Shown: positions 27,841 through 37,025, counted from the first letter of the stretch. The stretch: DNA of 64,000 nt from UBA1181 sp045226255 (GCA_045226255.1 JBGVCG010000035.1:35057-99056); one strand, 5' to 3'. Program-made: numbers and translations. Notes: generated from the sequence alone by a model not told the origin.

Positions 27841-27872
27841 AAAAAAAAGGAGAGGTTCCAATGGAGCCTCTC
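27841..27872 (-). terminator. Terminator of the rplM-rpsI-rpsB-tsf cluster
   Basis: Stem GGAGAGGCTCC/GGAACCTCTCC on the minus strand with a short loop and one mismatch, followed by T8. It begins 22 bases after the tsf stop. Confidence 0.92.
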
Positions 27873-27894
27873 CCTTCAAAATATAGGGAATAAA

Positions 27895-28887
27895 TTATTC
27901 CTCGTTCAATGTAACGCGCTTGAAAGCGGTAGCAGTCAAGCCCTTAGAAACAGAAGCCATGTATTGAGCCACGTTGATCTTAGCCTCCTTAATGAACGCC
28001 TGATTCAACAAGGTTTGCTCCTTGTAGATCTTTTGGATACGTCCGTTAACGATACCGTCGATCATAGCTTGCTTCAAGTTACCGGCAGCCTGCTCAGCCA
28101 CAGTAGCTTTAATTTCGCGAGCCTTAGCAGCTTGCTCAGCGGTGATCCAGCCCTTCTCCGTGTTAGACTCGATGTGAGCATCAGAATCCACGTGTGCAGG
28201 GTTGATGCCAGCCTTTGTCAAAGCGGACTCAACTTGTTTTTGGATCAACTCAGCCTTTGTCTTCTCAGTTGCGATCTCGCGCTCCTTAGCGACGTATTCA
28301 GCAGGAACATCCTTCTCAGATACGGCGATTGGGTTCATGGCAGCAACCTGCATAGCGACATCCTTGTAAACTTGGGTATCCAAGCCAGCCTCGTTGAAAG
28401 CAACGATAGAAGCCAACATATTACCTGGGTGGATGTAAGCCCAAACCGCAGGACCGCTAACGAACTCATACATACCCAACTCCATCTTCTCACCAGTCAC
28501 ACCAGAGCGGTCGGTGATCAATTGTTGAACCGTAGAGTTACCGATAGTCAAAGCGGTCAAGGCATCCAAAGAAGCCGGTTTAGCCTCCATGGCCTTATCC
28601 AATATTTGTTGAGTCAATGCGATGAAGTCAGCGTTCTTAGCCACGAAGTCAGTTTCACACTTCAGCGCAACGATAGCAGCGAAATCGCCCTTCGCAGCAG
28701 CCAAAACACAACCCTGAGCAGCCTCACGATCACTTCTCTTTGCAGCAATTGCCTGACCTCTTTTACGGATGAGCTCGACAGCCTTGTCGAAATTGCCCTC
28801 AGCCTCAGTAAGAGCCTTCTTGCAATCCATCATGCCGGCACCCGTCATGGTACGCAATTTGCTAATATCAGCCAATGAAACAGCCAT
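27895..28887 (-). CDS. tsf: Translation elongation factor Ts
   Basis: 330 residues; exchanges GDP for GTP on EF-Tu. The N-terminal UBA-like domain (KLRTMTGAGMMDCKKALTEAEG) and the ALKCETDFVAKN motif near residue 75 that contacts EF-Tu are clear. It is longer than the E. coli protein (283) because of extra sequence in the C-terminal half, usual for Bacteroidales. It lies 24 bases after rpsB in the standard rpsB-tsf pair. Confidence 0.97.
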   Translation of the reverse strand: MAVSLADISKLRTMTGAGMMDCKKALTEAEGNFDKAVELIRKRGQAIAAKRSDREAAQGCVLAAAKGDFAAIVALKCETDFVAKNADFIALTQQILDKAMEAKPASLDALTALTIGNSTVQQLITDRSGVTGEKMELGMYEFVSGPAVWAYIHPGNMLASIVAFNEAGLDTQVYKDVAMQVAAMNPIAVSEKDVPAEYVAKEREIATEKTKAELIQKQVESALTKAGINPAHVDSDAHIESNTEKGWITAEQAAKAREIKATVAEQAAGNLKQAMIDGIVNGRIQKIYKEQTLLNQAFIKEAKINVAQYMASVSKGLTATAFKRVTLNEE

Positions 28888-28911
28888 AATTCTTATTTCT
28901 TTTTTAATTAA

Positions 28912-29745
28912 TTAATCCTCAGACACTTCAAACTTGCTAGCCACCTTAGCATTCAAAGCCTCACCGTCAACGTTAGTTTTGCTCTTCTTGGCGGTAGTTC
29001 TCTTTCTCTCCTTCTTTTGCTCAGGAGCCTCAGCAGCCTCATTCTCTTCCTTCTCGACCTTTCTCTCGTCCAAGCCCTCCTTGATGGCGCCACACAAAGC
29101 GTTCAAGATAACCTCGACAGACTTTGTAGCATCATCGTTAGCAGGGATAACGAAATCAACATCGTTAGGGTTAGAGTTCGTGTCCACGATACCATAAACA
29201 GGGATACCCAATCTCTTAGCCTCTCTTACGGCGATATTCTCCTTCGTCACGTCAACCACGAACAAAGCAGAAGGGAGTCTGGTCATATCAGCGATACTAC
29301 CCAAGTTCTTCTCCAACTTAGCTCTTTGGCGGGAGATTTGGAGTTTCTCACGCTTAGAAAGGTTATCGAAAGTACCATCGTTAGACAATTTATCGATAGA
29401 CGACATCTTCCTAACGGCCTTACGGATAGTAGGGAAGTTCGTCAACATACCGCCAGCCCATCTTTCAGTAACGAAAGGCATGGAAACCTCAGCGGCCTTG
29501 TCGGCAACGACTTGTTTAGCCTGTTTCTTAGTTGCAACAAAAAGAATCTTCTTGCCCGATTTTGCAACTTGTTTCAAAGCAGCAGCTGCTTCTTCTATTT
29601 TTACGACAGTCTTGTGAAGATCAATAATATGGATACCATTACGAGTCATGAAGATATAAGGTTCCATTGCTGGGTTCCACTTTCTTTTCAAGTGACCGAA
29701 GTGACATCCAGCCTCTAATAACTCATCAAAATTAGTTCTTGACAT
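28912..29745 (-). CDS. rpsB: 30S ribosomal protein S2
   Basis: 277 residues. Recognised by FDELLEAGCHFGHLKRKWNP, RNGIHIIDLHKT, FVATKKQAK and ERWAGGMLTNF. The C-terminal ~45 residues form a Glu/Lys-rich tail (RKVEKEENEAAEAPEQKKE) longer than in E. coli. It is preceded by a 139-base spacer after rpsI, which holds no clear promoter. Confidence 0.97.
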   Translation of the reverse strand: MSRTNFDELLEAGCHFGHLKRKWNPAMEPYIFMTRNGIHIIDLHKTVVKIEEAAAALKQVAKSGKKILFVATKKQAKQVVADKAAEVSMPFVTERWAGGMLTNFPTIRKAVRKMSSIDKLSNDGTFDNLSKREKLQISRQRAKLEKNLGSIADMTRLPSALFVVDVTKENIAVREAKRLGIPVYGIVDTNSNPNDVDFVIPANDDATKSVEVILNALCGAIKEGLDERKVEKEENEAAEAPEQKKERKRTTAKKSKTNVDGEALNAKVASKFEVSED

Positions 29746-29884
29746 TTTCTTTAATTTTTAATCGTTTACATTCTTGACTTAAACAACCGACCGGTAGTCC
29801 GACAACCGAAGTCCGATCGATTTAGATACTAAACGTACTCTCTCACGAAGCCATGCCAAGCGAGTGGCAAGCCCCGTCCAAGCA

Positions 29885-30271
29885 CTAACGTTTACTGAAT
29901 TGGAATCTCTTTCTTGCTTTAGGACGACCTGGTTTCTTACGCTCAACCTCACGGGAATCGCGAGTCAAGAAGCCCTCACCCTTCAATGCTGGCTTGTTCT
30001 CAGCGTCAACCTTAACCAAAGCGCGGGCGATAGCCAAACGCAAAGCCTCAGCTTGGCCTTTGAAACCGCCACCGTCCAAAATCGCCTTCACGTCGAATTT
30101 TCCAGCGACGTTGATAGCGTTCAACGGTTGCTTTACAACATATTGCAAAATCCCAGAAGGGAAGTACACAGTAACATCTTTATTGTTGATGGTGATTTTG
30201 CCATCACCCTCAGAAAGGTAAACGCGTGCAATAGCAGCTTTTCTTCTACCTACGGCATTAACTACTTCCAT
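29885..30271 (-). CDS. rpsI: 30S ribosomal protein S9
   Basis: 128 residues, ending in the basic tail KARKRFQFSKR that reaches the P-site tRNA. GRRKAAIARVYL and GGGFKGQAEALRLAIARALV are diagnostic. It lies 4 bases after rplM, the standard pair. Confidence 0.97.
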   Translation of the reverse strand: MEVVNAVGRRKAAIARVYLSEGDGKITINNKDVTVYFPSGILQYVVKQPLNAINVAGKFDVKAILDGGGFKGQAEALRLAIARALVKVDAENKPALKGEGFLTRDSREVERKKPGRPKARKRFQFSKR

Positions 30272-30275
30272 GTTA

Positions 30276-30731
30276 TTACTTGATTGAGTTTAATTCAATT
30301 AATTTAGGTTGTTGAGCAGTCTGTTCGTGCTCGCTTCCAGCATAAACGTAAAGGTTGCCGAGGATGGCATTGCCAAGACGGTTCTTAGGCAACATACCCT
30401 TAACGACTTTTCTGATAAGCTTCTCCGGACTCTTGTTCAAGAGATCGCCAGGAGTAAACTCCCTTTGTCCACCCGGATAACCCGTAAATCTCAAATAAAT
30501 ACGGTCAGTAGCCTTGTTACCAGTGATTTTTACTTTAGCCGCGTTGATGACAATCACATTGTCTCCGCAGTCTACATGTGGGGTAAAGTTTGGCTTGTAC
30601 TTTCCTCTCAGAAGTTTCGCTACTTTTGACCCCAAACGTCCCAATGATTGGTCCGTCGCGTCTACGACAACCCACTCTTTGTTCACGGTTGCCTTGTTAG
30701 CAGAAATGGTTTTAAAACTTAAAGTATCCAC
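30276..30731 (-). CDS. rplM: 50S ribosomal protein L13
   Basis: 151 residues. WVVVDATDQSLGRLGSKVAKLLRGK, VDCGDNVIVINA and PEKLIRKVVKGMLPKN are typical L13 segments. It is the first gene of the rplM-rpsI-rpsB-tsf cluster and has a promoter ~100 bases upstream. The leader between contains a GC-rich imperfect inverted repeat (30768-30795) that could serve autoregulation; this is untested. Confidence 0.97.
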   Translation of the reverse strand: MDTLSFKTISANKATVNKEWVVVDATDQSLGRLGSKVAKLLRGKYKPNFTPHVDCGDNVIVINAAKVKITGNKATDRIYLRFTGYPGGQREFTPGDLLNKSPEKLIRKVVKGMLPKNRLGNAILGNLYVYAGSEHEQTAQQPKLIELNSIK

Positions 30732-30827
30732 TTTAATTTGTTTTTAATTAGTTAATTAATCTTTCACGTTGCCTTCAGCTTCGGGCAAGCCTACGGCATT
30801 TGACTATTTTGGATAATAAATCGACCG

Positions 30828-30858
30828 CGAATTTACCCTTAATTTTTCAAACTACAAA
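30828..30858 (-). promoter_or_regulatory. Promoter of the rplM operon
   Basis: On the minus strand TTTG (30855-30858), 19 bases, TAAATTCG (30828-30835). The -7 element has C for T at one place but the spacing is right. Confidence 0.6.
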
Positions 30859-30901
30859 ATCTTTCTGGCGCGTTTTTTTCCTATACCATAAATATATATG
30901 G

Positions 30902-31006
30902 GGGTTTCATTTACTGCATTGGGCATGGGGTATTTACTTTTTCCTATTTTCTATTTACTATTTAGTATTTACGATTTACTATTTGTGATTTATGATTTCC
31001 GTAATA
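30902..31006. repeat. Dispersed intergenic repeat, family B (TTCATTTACYGCATT type)
   Basis: Starts with GGTTTCATTTACTGCATTGGGCA and continues with an array of TATTTAC/GATTTACTATTT variants. Related copies are at 46479-46504 (short) and 57291-57366 (long). Confidence 0.65.
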
Positions 31007-31011
31007 AACAT

Positions 31012-31050
31012 ATAAAAATAAATATGGAGGCGTGGGAACCCACACCTCCA
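31012..31050 (-). terminator. Terminator downstream of gpmI
   Basis: Stem TGGAGG-x-GTGGG/CCCAC-x-CCTCCA (31025-31050, one mismatch) followed on the minus strand by ATATTTATTTTT. It is 90 bases after the gpmI stop. Confidence 0.75.
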
Positions 31051-31139
31051 CATTCATAAAATATTTCTGGCAAGTCCTAAAAATCCGCCGATTCAACTAA
31101 ACATTCCTCGGAATCGATTGGTCGGACCCGCATGCAGCA

Positions 31140-32666
31140 TTAAAGCGAGATCAAATTCTTTCCAGTCATTTCAGCTGGTTGTTGAAGACCCAACAACGCA
31201 CAGATGGAAGGAGCCACGTCCGCCAACTTTCCGTCCACCACCTTTGCCAACTTGTTGTCGCTCACATAGACGAAAGGAACAGGGTTGAGCGAGTGGGCTG
31301 TGTTAGGCGTACCATCCGCATTGATCGCATTGTCGCAGTTGCCGTGGTCGGCGATGATGATGACATCATAACCGTTCGCCTTGCAAGCCTCAACAGTATC
31401 CTTCACACAGTTGTCGATAGCGACCACCGCTTTCTCGATAGCGGAGTAGATACCGGTGTGACCCACCATGTCTCCGTTGGCGTAGTTGACCACGATCCAG
31501 TCGTATTTCTTGGTACCGATAGCCTCAACCAACTTATCCTTCACCTCATAAGCACTCATCTCAGGCTTCAGGTCGTAAGTAGCCACCTTCGGAGAAGGAA
31601 CCAAGATTCTATCCTCCGCATCATACGGAGCCTCGCGACCGCCATTGAAGAAGAAGGTCACGTGTGCGTACTTCTCCGTCTCAGCGATATGCAATTGTTT
31701 CATACCAGCCTTGGAAACGACCTCACCGAGCGTATTCGTCACATTCTCCTTATTAAAGAGGATATGCACGCCCGTGAAAGATGCGTCATATGGAGTCATG
31801 CAATAGTATTGCAAGCCCTTGATAGTCTTCATGCCAGCCTCAGGCATATCTTTTTGGGTCAACACGATGGTCAACTCCTTCGCACGGTCGTTACGATAGT
31901 TGAAGAAGATAACGACGTCACCCTCTTGGATTGTTCCGACAGGCTTGCCGTTCTCCACCCTAGCGATAGGCTTGATGAACTCGTCGGTCACGCCATCCGC
32001 GTAAGACTCCTCCATCGCCTTCACCATATCGGTGCAAGGTTTTCCCTTTCCTTCGATCAACAGGTCATAAGCCTCCTTGATGCGCTCCCAACGTTTGTCA
32101 CGGTCCATCGCATAGAAACGGCCGATGATGGAAGCGATCTTACCCGTGTTCTTCGCCAATTGGGCCTCCAATTGCTCGATGAATCCCTTACCGCTCTTAG
32201 GGTCAGTGTCACGGCCATCCATGAAGCAATGAACGAAGGTCTTATCCAATCCGTATGCCTTAGAGATCTCTATCAACTTGAACAAGTGGTCCAAAGAGGA
32301 ATGCACGCCTCCATTAGAAACCAAGCCCATGAAATGGATCTGCTTGCCATTATCCTTCGCATAGGAGAATGCGTTCTTAATCTCCGGGTTCTGCATGATA
32401 GAACCATCCTTGCAAGCCATATTGATCTTCACCAAATCCTGGTAAACGACACGACCGGCACCGATGTTCAAGTGTCCCACCTCAGAGTTACCCATCTGTC
32501 CGTCAGGCAAACCAACGAACTCGCCGCAAGCCTGCAACTGGGAATATGGATAATTTTTCAACAACGAATCCCAATAAGGGGTTGGGGTTGAAGCGATCAC
32601 ATCAGACTTTGTCTTGTTTCCGAATCCCCAACCATCGAGGATCATCAATAATACTTTCTTACTCAT
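31140..32666 (-). CDS. gpmI: 2,3-bisphosphoglycerate-independent phosphoglycerate mutase
   Basis: 508 residues; interconverts 3- and 2-phosphoglycerate in glycolysis, using two Mn ions and a phosphoserine. The N-terminal metal site (LMILDGWGFG) and the nucleophile Ser in GQMGNSEVGHLNIGAGR are present. The substrate loop HCFMDGRDTDP and the second metal cluster (NYANGDMVGHTG, IIIADHGNCDNAI) are intact. Full length for the family. Confidence 0.97.
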   Translation of the reverse strand: MSKKVLLMILDGWGFGNKTKSDVIASTPTPYWDSLLKNYPYSQLQACGEFVGLPDGQMGNSEVGHLNIGAGRVVYQDLVKINMACKDGSIMQNPEIKNAFSYAKDNGKQIHFMGLVSNGGVHSSLDHLFKLIEISKAYGLDKTFVHCFMDGRDTDPKSGKGFIEQLEAQLAKNTGKIASIIGRFYAMDRDKRWERIKEAYDLLIEGKGKPCTDMVKAMEESYADGVTDEFIKPIARVENGKPVGTIQEGDVVIFFNYRNDRAKELTIVLTQKDMPEAGMKTIKGLQYYCMTPYDASFTGVHILFNKENVTNTLGEVVSKAGMKQLHIAETEKYAHVTFFFNGGREAPYDAEDRILVPSPKVATYDLKPEMSAYEVKDKLVEAIGTKKYDWIVVNYANGDMVGHTGIYSAIEKAVVAIDNCVKDTVEACKANGYDVIIIADHGNCDNAINADGTPNTAHSLNPVPFVYVSDNKLAKVVDGKLADVAPSICALLGLQQPAEMTGKNLISL

Positions 32667-32685
32667 CTTTTTTTATATTAATAAA

Positions 32686-32988
32686 TTATTTATTCATCAT
32701 TTCCTCGCGAAGCGGTTCCTGCATCTCCACCTTTTCTTGCGGAGCTTCCTCATAGGAGGTCTCCTCCGCCCATGATTTGAAGCGCTTCATACGACGCATA
32801 CCGGTCTCCGTCTGTCCATTACGGTTATCTTCCGTATCATATCTATCGGCAGGACGTTCACCACCGGAGTTTGAGACAACACCTTTGAACATATTGAACA
32901 AACCGCCCAGCAACTTTCCCGCGACGCCAAGGACCCCAAAGAGAAGGAAGAGACCAAACATCAATATGAACAAAAGGAGAGTACCCAT
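32686..32988 (-). CDS. Small single-helix membrane protein, DUF4834-like
   Basis: 100 residues: one hydrophobic segment (about 3-27, GTLLLFILMFGLFLLFGVLG, followed by a glycine-rich amphipathic stretch) and a charged cytoplasmic-type tail with RRMKRFKSWAEET. Size and pattern fit the Bacteroidales DUF4834 family, whose role is unknown. It sits between metF and gpmI, 13 bases after metF, so it is probably the last or middle gene of that transcript. Confidence 0.75.
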   Translation of the reverse strand: MGTLLLFILMFGLFLLFGVLGVAGKLLGGLFNMFKGVVSNSGGERPADRYDTEDNRNGQTETGMRRMKRFKSWAEETSYEEAPQEKVEMQEPLREEMMNK

Positions 32989-33001
32989 ACTGTTTCAGTT
33001 A

Positions 33002-33958
33002 TTAATAAACACGTTTCGCTATTTCCTTAACACTTCTCGCATTAGACATCGTATAGAAATGGATGCTAGGCACACCATTCGCACGCAAGTCCTTCGACTG
33101 CATGACGCACCATTCGACACCCACATTGCGGGCCTCCTCGTCACTCTTGCACTTCCGCAACTCGCTCGCCAAGTCCTGCGGCAAATCCACATGGAATGTC
33201 TTCGGCAAGACGGAAAGCTGCTTCATGGTAGTAATTGGTTTGAGGCCTGGAACGATAGGCACATCGATACCCTCCCCTCGACATTTCTCCACGAATTCAT
33301 AATATTTCGCATTATCGAAAAACATCTGTGTGACGATATATTCCGCACCATTCTCCACCTTCTTCTTCAGCCAGTAGATATCAGAATCGACATTCGGGGC
33401 CTCCTCATGCTTTTCCGGATAACCGGCCACGCCATAAGAGAACCTGTGCACACGCTCCTTTTTCTGTCGCACCCCGTTCAAGAAATAGCCCTCATTAAAA
33501 CGGTTGATCTGCTCCTGCAGTTCAGACGCATGAGCATACCCCTCCTCATTAGGCATAAACGAGTTTTCGAGTTTAGCCTTATCCCCTCGCAGGAGCAGGA
33601 GGTCATAGATGCCCAAGAAATCAAGGTCGATCAACACATATTCGGTCTCCTCCTTGGAGAAGCCGCTGCAGAGGATATGCGGCACCACATCGATATTGTA
33701 TTTCGACTTAATCGCCGCGGCGATCGCCACCGTTCCCGGACGTTGACGCACCCTCTCGCACTGGTACAGACCATTCTCCAGGGCACGGTAAACCAGCTGG
33801 CTACGGTGGGTAGTGATATCGATATATTGAGGATCGAATTCCAGAAGTTGGTCGATCGTATCGTAGATAGACTCGATTCCGTTCCCCTTCAGCGGCGGCA
33901 ACATCTCGAACGAGAAAGCCGTCTTTTTACTATTCAATATTAAATCTCTGACGCTCAT
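33002..33958 (-). CDS. metF: 5,10-methylenetetrahydrofolate reductase
   Basis: 318 residues from the ATG at 33958 (MSVRDLIL); an upstream ATG at 33973 would overlap ftsE. It reduces methylene-THF to methyl-THF with FAD for methionine synthesis. Family segments include FSFEMLPPLKGNG (substrate Glu), YIDITTHRS, HILCSGFSKEETE, LLLLRGDK and FMPGLKPI-like VPGLKPITT. It follows ftsE at 4 bases. Confidence 0.95.
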   Translation of the reverse strand: MSVRDLILNSKKTAFSFEMLPPLKGNGIESIYDTIDQLLEFDPQYIDITTHRSQLVYRALENGLYQCERVRQRPGTVAIAAAIKSKYNIDVVPHILCSGFSKEETEYVLIDLDFLGIYDLLLLRGDKAKLENSFMPNEEGYAHASELQEQINRFNEGYFLNGVRQKKERVHRFSYGVAGYPEKHEEAPNVDSDIYWLKKKVENGAEYIVTQMFFDNAKYYEFVEKCRGEGIDVPIVPGLKPITTMKQLSVLPKTFHVDLPQDLASELRKCKSDEEARNVGVEWCVMQSKDLRANGVPSIHFYTMSNARSVKEIAKRVY

Positions 33959-33962
33959 CCTA

Positions 33963-34658
33963 TCACTCCTCATATAATCGGTTCGACTCCGTCACGCCCT
34001 CCGTCACGACACCATTCTCGAAATGAAGGATCCTAGAGCCCGGCGTGCTCTCCGCTATTTGCGTTCTGTGGGTCGCCATGATAACCGCCGTCTTCTCCTT
34101 GGCGATCTGCCGGAAAAGCTGCATCAGGTCGTTCGCGGTAATCGGGTCGAGATTTCCGGTAGGCTCATCCGCCAGGATCACCTTCGGTTTATTCAGCAAA
34201 GCCCTTGCGATGACGACACGTTGTTGCTCACCGCCAGACAATTCGTGAGGCATACGATATCCCTTATTGGTCATGCCCACATAATTGAGCACCTCCGCAA
34301 TTCGGCTTTCGATTTCCTCTTTCGTACGCTTCCCCGTCGCCCTCAGCACGAATTCGAGGTTCGCATAAACGTTCCTATCAGAAAGAAGTTGGAAGTCTTG
34401 GAACACGATGCCAAGTTGTCTACGTAACATCGGAATCTGCTTCAGCTTCATGTTGCGCAGGTCGAAGTCCAACACTTTCGCCTCGCCGGACGATATGATC
34501 GCTTCGTAATAAAGCGATTTCAGGAATGTACTCTTACCACTTCCGACACGTCCTAACAAGAAGACAAGGTCACCCTCGTTCACCGTCACGCAAACATTCT
34601 TCAGGACGGTCTGTTCTTGGCGGTTAACGCACACATTATTGAAATCTATGACAGCCAT
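33963..34658 (-). CDS. ftsE: Cell-division ATP-binding protein FtsE
   Basis: 231 residues, ABC-transporter ATPase. Walker A GRVGSGKST is at 36-44, signature LSGGEQQR at 140-147, Walker B VILADEPTG at 160-168, and the switch His in ATHRTQ. With the membrane protein FtsX it controls cell-wall hydrolases at the septum. ftsX is not next to it, as is often so in Bacteroidota. FtsE and LolD-type ATPases are close relatives, so the exact assignment carries some doubt. It lies 14 bases after hisI. Confidence 0.88.
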   Translation of the reverse strand: MAVIDFNNVCVNRQEQTVLKNVCVTVNEGDLVFLLGRVGSGKSTFLKSLYYEAIISSGEAKVLDFDLRNMKLKQIPMLRRQLGIVFQDFQLLSDRNVYANLEFVLRATGKRTKEEIESRIAEVLNYVGMTNKGYRMPHELSGGEQQRVVIARALLNKPKVILADEPTGNLDPITANDLMQLFRQIAKEKTAVIMATHRTQIAESTPGSRILHFENGVVTEGVTESNRLYEE

Positions 34659-34672
34659 TATCCTCTCTTTTA

Positions 34673-35008
34673 TTACTTATTAACTTCCCCCCAGCAAGTA
34701 TCGGTACCCGTATGGCACACAGGGCCGACGGGATGAACTTTCACCAAAAGGGTGTCCTTGTCACAATCCTCCTTCAAGGAGACAAGGTTAAGAAAATTTC
34801 CACTGGTTTCGCCCTTGGTCCACAGGCATTTCCTTGTGCGGCTATAGAAAGTCACCTTCCCCGACTCGATTGTCTTTTCCAGCGCCTCCTTATTCATATA
34901 ACCCAACATCAGGACAACTCGGGTGTCAGCATCCTGCACAATGGCAGGCACCAACCCACCGCACTTTTCGAAATCCAATCTAGAAATAATATCTATATCT
35001 CGCATCAT
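34673..35008 (-). CDS. hisI: Phosphoribosyl-AMP cyclohydrolase (HisI only)
   Basis: 111 residues; opens the purine ring of PR-AMP in histidine synthesis. The signature segments are MLGYMNKEALEKT, FYSRTRKCLWTKGETSGN and HPVGPVCHTGTDTCW; zinc ligands are expected at Cys82, Cys98 and Cys105, with Mg-binding acids in DCDKD. The gene stops directly after TCWGEVNK. Many Bacteroidales have a HisI-HisE fusion of ~200 residues; here there is no HisE domain, and the next ATG (ftsE) follows at once, so the HisE step must be encoded elsewhere. Confidence 0.93.
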   Translation of the reverse strand: MMRDIDIISRLDFEKCGGLVPAIVQDADTRVVLMLGYMNKEALEKTIESGKVTFYSRTRKCLWTKGETSGNFLNLVSLKEDCDKDTLLVKVHPVGPVCHTGTDTCWGEVNK

Positions 35009-35021
35009 GTATAGTTTTTCG

Positions 35022-35029
35022 CAAAGATA
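35022..35029 (-). promoter_or_regulatory. -7 element of the hisI-ftsE-metF promoter
   Basis: TATCTTTG on the minus strand, exact TAnnTTTG. It lies 13 bases upstream of the start codon, so the leader is very short. No clear -33 element. Confidence 0.6.
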
Positions 35030-35106
35030 CTATTTTTTTTGTTTATTCACATCACCACAAAAGGTTCGCAAAAACCCGACACACCCATTTGAATATAACT
35101 TGCACA

Positions 35107-35138
35107 TTTGCACAATGAAAAAAAAATCTATTACTTTG
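35107..35138 (+). promoter_or_regulatory. Promoter of the LtaS-like gene
   Basis: TTTG (35107-35110), 20 bases, TTACTTTG (35131-35138). Start codon 62 bases downstream. Confidence 0.6.
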
Positions 35139-35200
35139 CACAATCGAAAAAACATTCATACGTTAAATATATAAATGTACAAATAATTAAAAACAAACAA

Positions 35201-36985
35201 ATGGACTTTAAAGAATTGGTCACTAAATTGGACTTTAAAGAATTGGTCACTAAAATCAAAGGGGCGATTCCTGAGAAATGGGACACAAAGTACACTATTT
35301 TCGTGTCCGCATTTTTCATTTCTGTGCTATTGAAACTTGTCTCGTTCACATTGAACGTAAACGGCAGTCTGTTTTTCTCCTCGGGAATGGATGACTCGCC
35401 CGTATCGAACTTTCTGATGAGTTATTCTATCTATGCAGGAGTCGCACTGTTATTTGTGGCATTGGGAGCATTTTCAAAATTCTTTTGGCCTGCGTTTGCC
35501 CTAGACCTCATTTTGGACATATGGATGTTGGCAGATTATATCAGTATGCGTGCCCATGGCATCATGATCACAGGATATGACTTCCGACTCATCGGAAACA
35601 TGGATGGATTTTGGGACAGTATTTTTGCCTACATGAGGTTCTCCGACCTGCTACTGTTCATCTCCACAGGAGCATTCATATTCGTCTACGTGAAATTCTT
35701 CAAGCCATTCCGCAGAAGATGGATAGCAGGATTGGTAATGTTAATCATATCCATCCCGCTATTAATCATGAAGCCTCTTAAATTCAACAAATTGTGGGGC
35801 ATACCAGTGAACATATTCGAACAAATGAACATTTCCGGAGATGGACGAGAGACATTCGCGACAGACTACACCATCTTCTTGGATTTGATATCCGAGCTGA
35901 AATTCTGCAACTCATTGAACGACATTCCTAAGCATGTGGAATTAACGGACGCTGAGAAAGAATCAATCAATCACTTCATGGTAAAACCAGCAGGGAAAGA
36001 CACGTTGAAAGACAACTTGTTCATTCTTTTCGTGGAGAGTATGGAAGGTTGGACACTCAACAACACCATAAACGGGCAAGAGATCACACCGAACTTCAAC
36101 GCTATGGCGAAAAGGAACGCCATATACGGAGAGAAGATGTGTCCTCAAACGCAACGTGGAGCATCCAGCGACGCGCAGTTGCTTGTCAACACCGGACTCT
36201 TGCCACTGATTTTCGAGGCAGCATGTTTCGCTTACGAAGACAACTACTATTACTCAATCGGAGACGCCATGATGAAACTGGGTTCAACCAACATGATGAT
36301 AGTTCCAACCAAACCATCCGCATGGAACCAAGCGAAGATCTCCGGACCTTGGGGATTCCCTACGCTACACGGACAAGACTACCCAGACAAGAATCTGTTT
36401 GAGGATCTAGCCGTCGTGTTCGATACCATACAAGAGCCATTCTGCATAGAGGCTGTCACAATGGCCTCCCATGCACCATTCTGGAAATACGCAGGGTTAT
36501 CCGACTTGAACATTCCTGAAGGACTTCCTTCATTCAAGGAGAACTACATCAAGAGTTTGAACTATACGGACAAATGCTTCGGCGAATTCATAGAAAAGGT
36601 GAAGGACAATCCGAAATTCGCGAAGACAACATTCGTAATCTTAGGAGACCACTGCACATTCTCTAGTGACAGAGGAGAGTTCGACGGTTCAGAGATCGGA
36701 CAATCTCTCCGTGCGAACAGAGGTGACTTCATTCCTTTCATCATCTCATCCCCGAACAATTTGGAGAGTTCAAAGGAGATAACAGACTCTACTTACCAGT
36801 ACGACATCTACCCTACCTTATTAGGGTTGTTCAAGCTCGACAACTACCCATGGAGAGGTTTCGGATGTGATATGTCCAAAGAAATCAAGAGAGATCCTAA
36901 CTACGAGATATGGCGTACAAGCGAGATATCTGAAAAGATCATCAGAAACGACTATTTCAAGGCCACTCTCGACGAATACAAATAA
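35201..36985 (+). CDS. LtaS-like membrane sulfatase-fold phosphotransferase
   Basis: 594 residues from the ATG at 35201; the longer frame from 35108 overlaps the promoter. Five hydrophobic segments lie between ~30 and ~195, followed by a large outward-facing sulfatase/alkaline-phosphatase-fold domain. Compared with LtaS (E255, T300, H416, D475, H476), the matching residues are Glu279 (FVESMEGW), Ser322 (GASSDAQ, Ser in place of the nucleophilic Thr), His424 (MASHAPF) and Asp483-His484 (LGDHCTF). Such enzymes transfer phosphoglycerol or phosphoethanolamine to envelope glycans or lipids; the substrate here is unknown. The first 18 residues are a near-perfect tandem repeat (MDFKELVTK LDFKELVTK) from a 27-base duplication. 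Confidence 0.9.
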   Translation: MDFKELVTKLDFKELVTKIKGAIPEKWDTKYTIFVSAFFISVLLKLVSFTLNVNGSLFFSSGMDDSPVSNFLMSYSIYAGVALLFVALGAFSKFFWPAFALDLILDIWMLADYISMRAHGIMITGYDFRLIGNMDGFWDSIFAYMRFSDLLLFISTGAFIFVYVKFFKPFRRRWIAGLVMLIISIPLLIMKPLKFNKLWGIPVNIFEQMNISGDGRETFATDYTIFLDLISELKFCNSLNDIPKHVELTDAEKESINHFMVKPAGKDTLKDNLFILFVESMEGWTLNNTINGQEITPNFNAMAKRNAIYGEKMCPQTQRGASSDAQLLVNTGLLPLIFEAACFAYEDNYYYSIGDAMMKLGSTNMMIVPTKPSAWNQAKISGPWGFPTLHGQDYPDKNLFEDLAVVFDTIQEPFCIEAVTMASHAPFWKYAGLSDLNIPEGLPSFKENYIKSLNYTDKCFGEFIEKVKDNPKFAKTTFVILGDHCTFSSDRGEFDGSEIGQSLRANRGDFIPFIISSPNNLESSKEITDSTYQYDIYPTLLGLFKLDNYPWRGFGCDMSKEIKRDPNYEIWRTSEISEKIIRNDYFKATLDEYK

Positions 36986-37025
36986 TCCGACCACATTGGA
37001 TTAATTCGCTTAATCGCATACACGC

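Noticed and set aside
31179..32591. 470-codon plus-strand frame opposite gpmI
   Set aside because: Long only because of codon bias in the real gene; composition (Arg, Leu, His, Val) is typical of an antisense shadow.
35108..35200. Upstream extension of the LtaS-like protein
   Set aside because: The extra codons overlap the promoter and read as a basic, non-conserved peptide.
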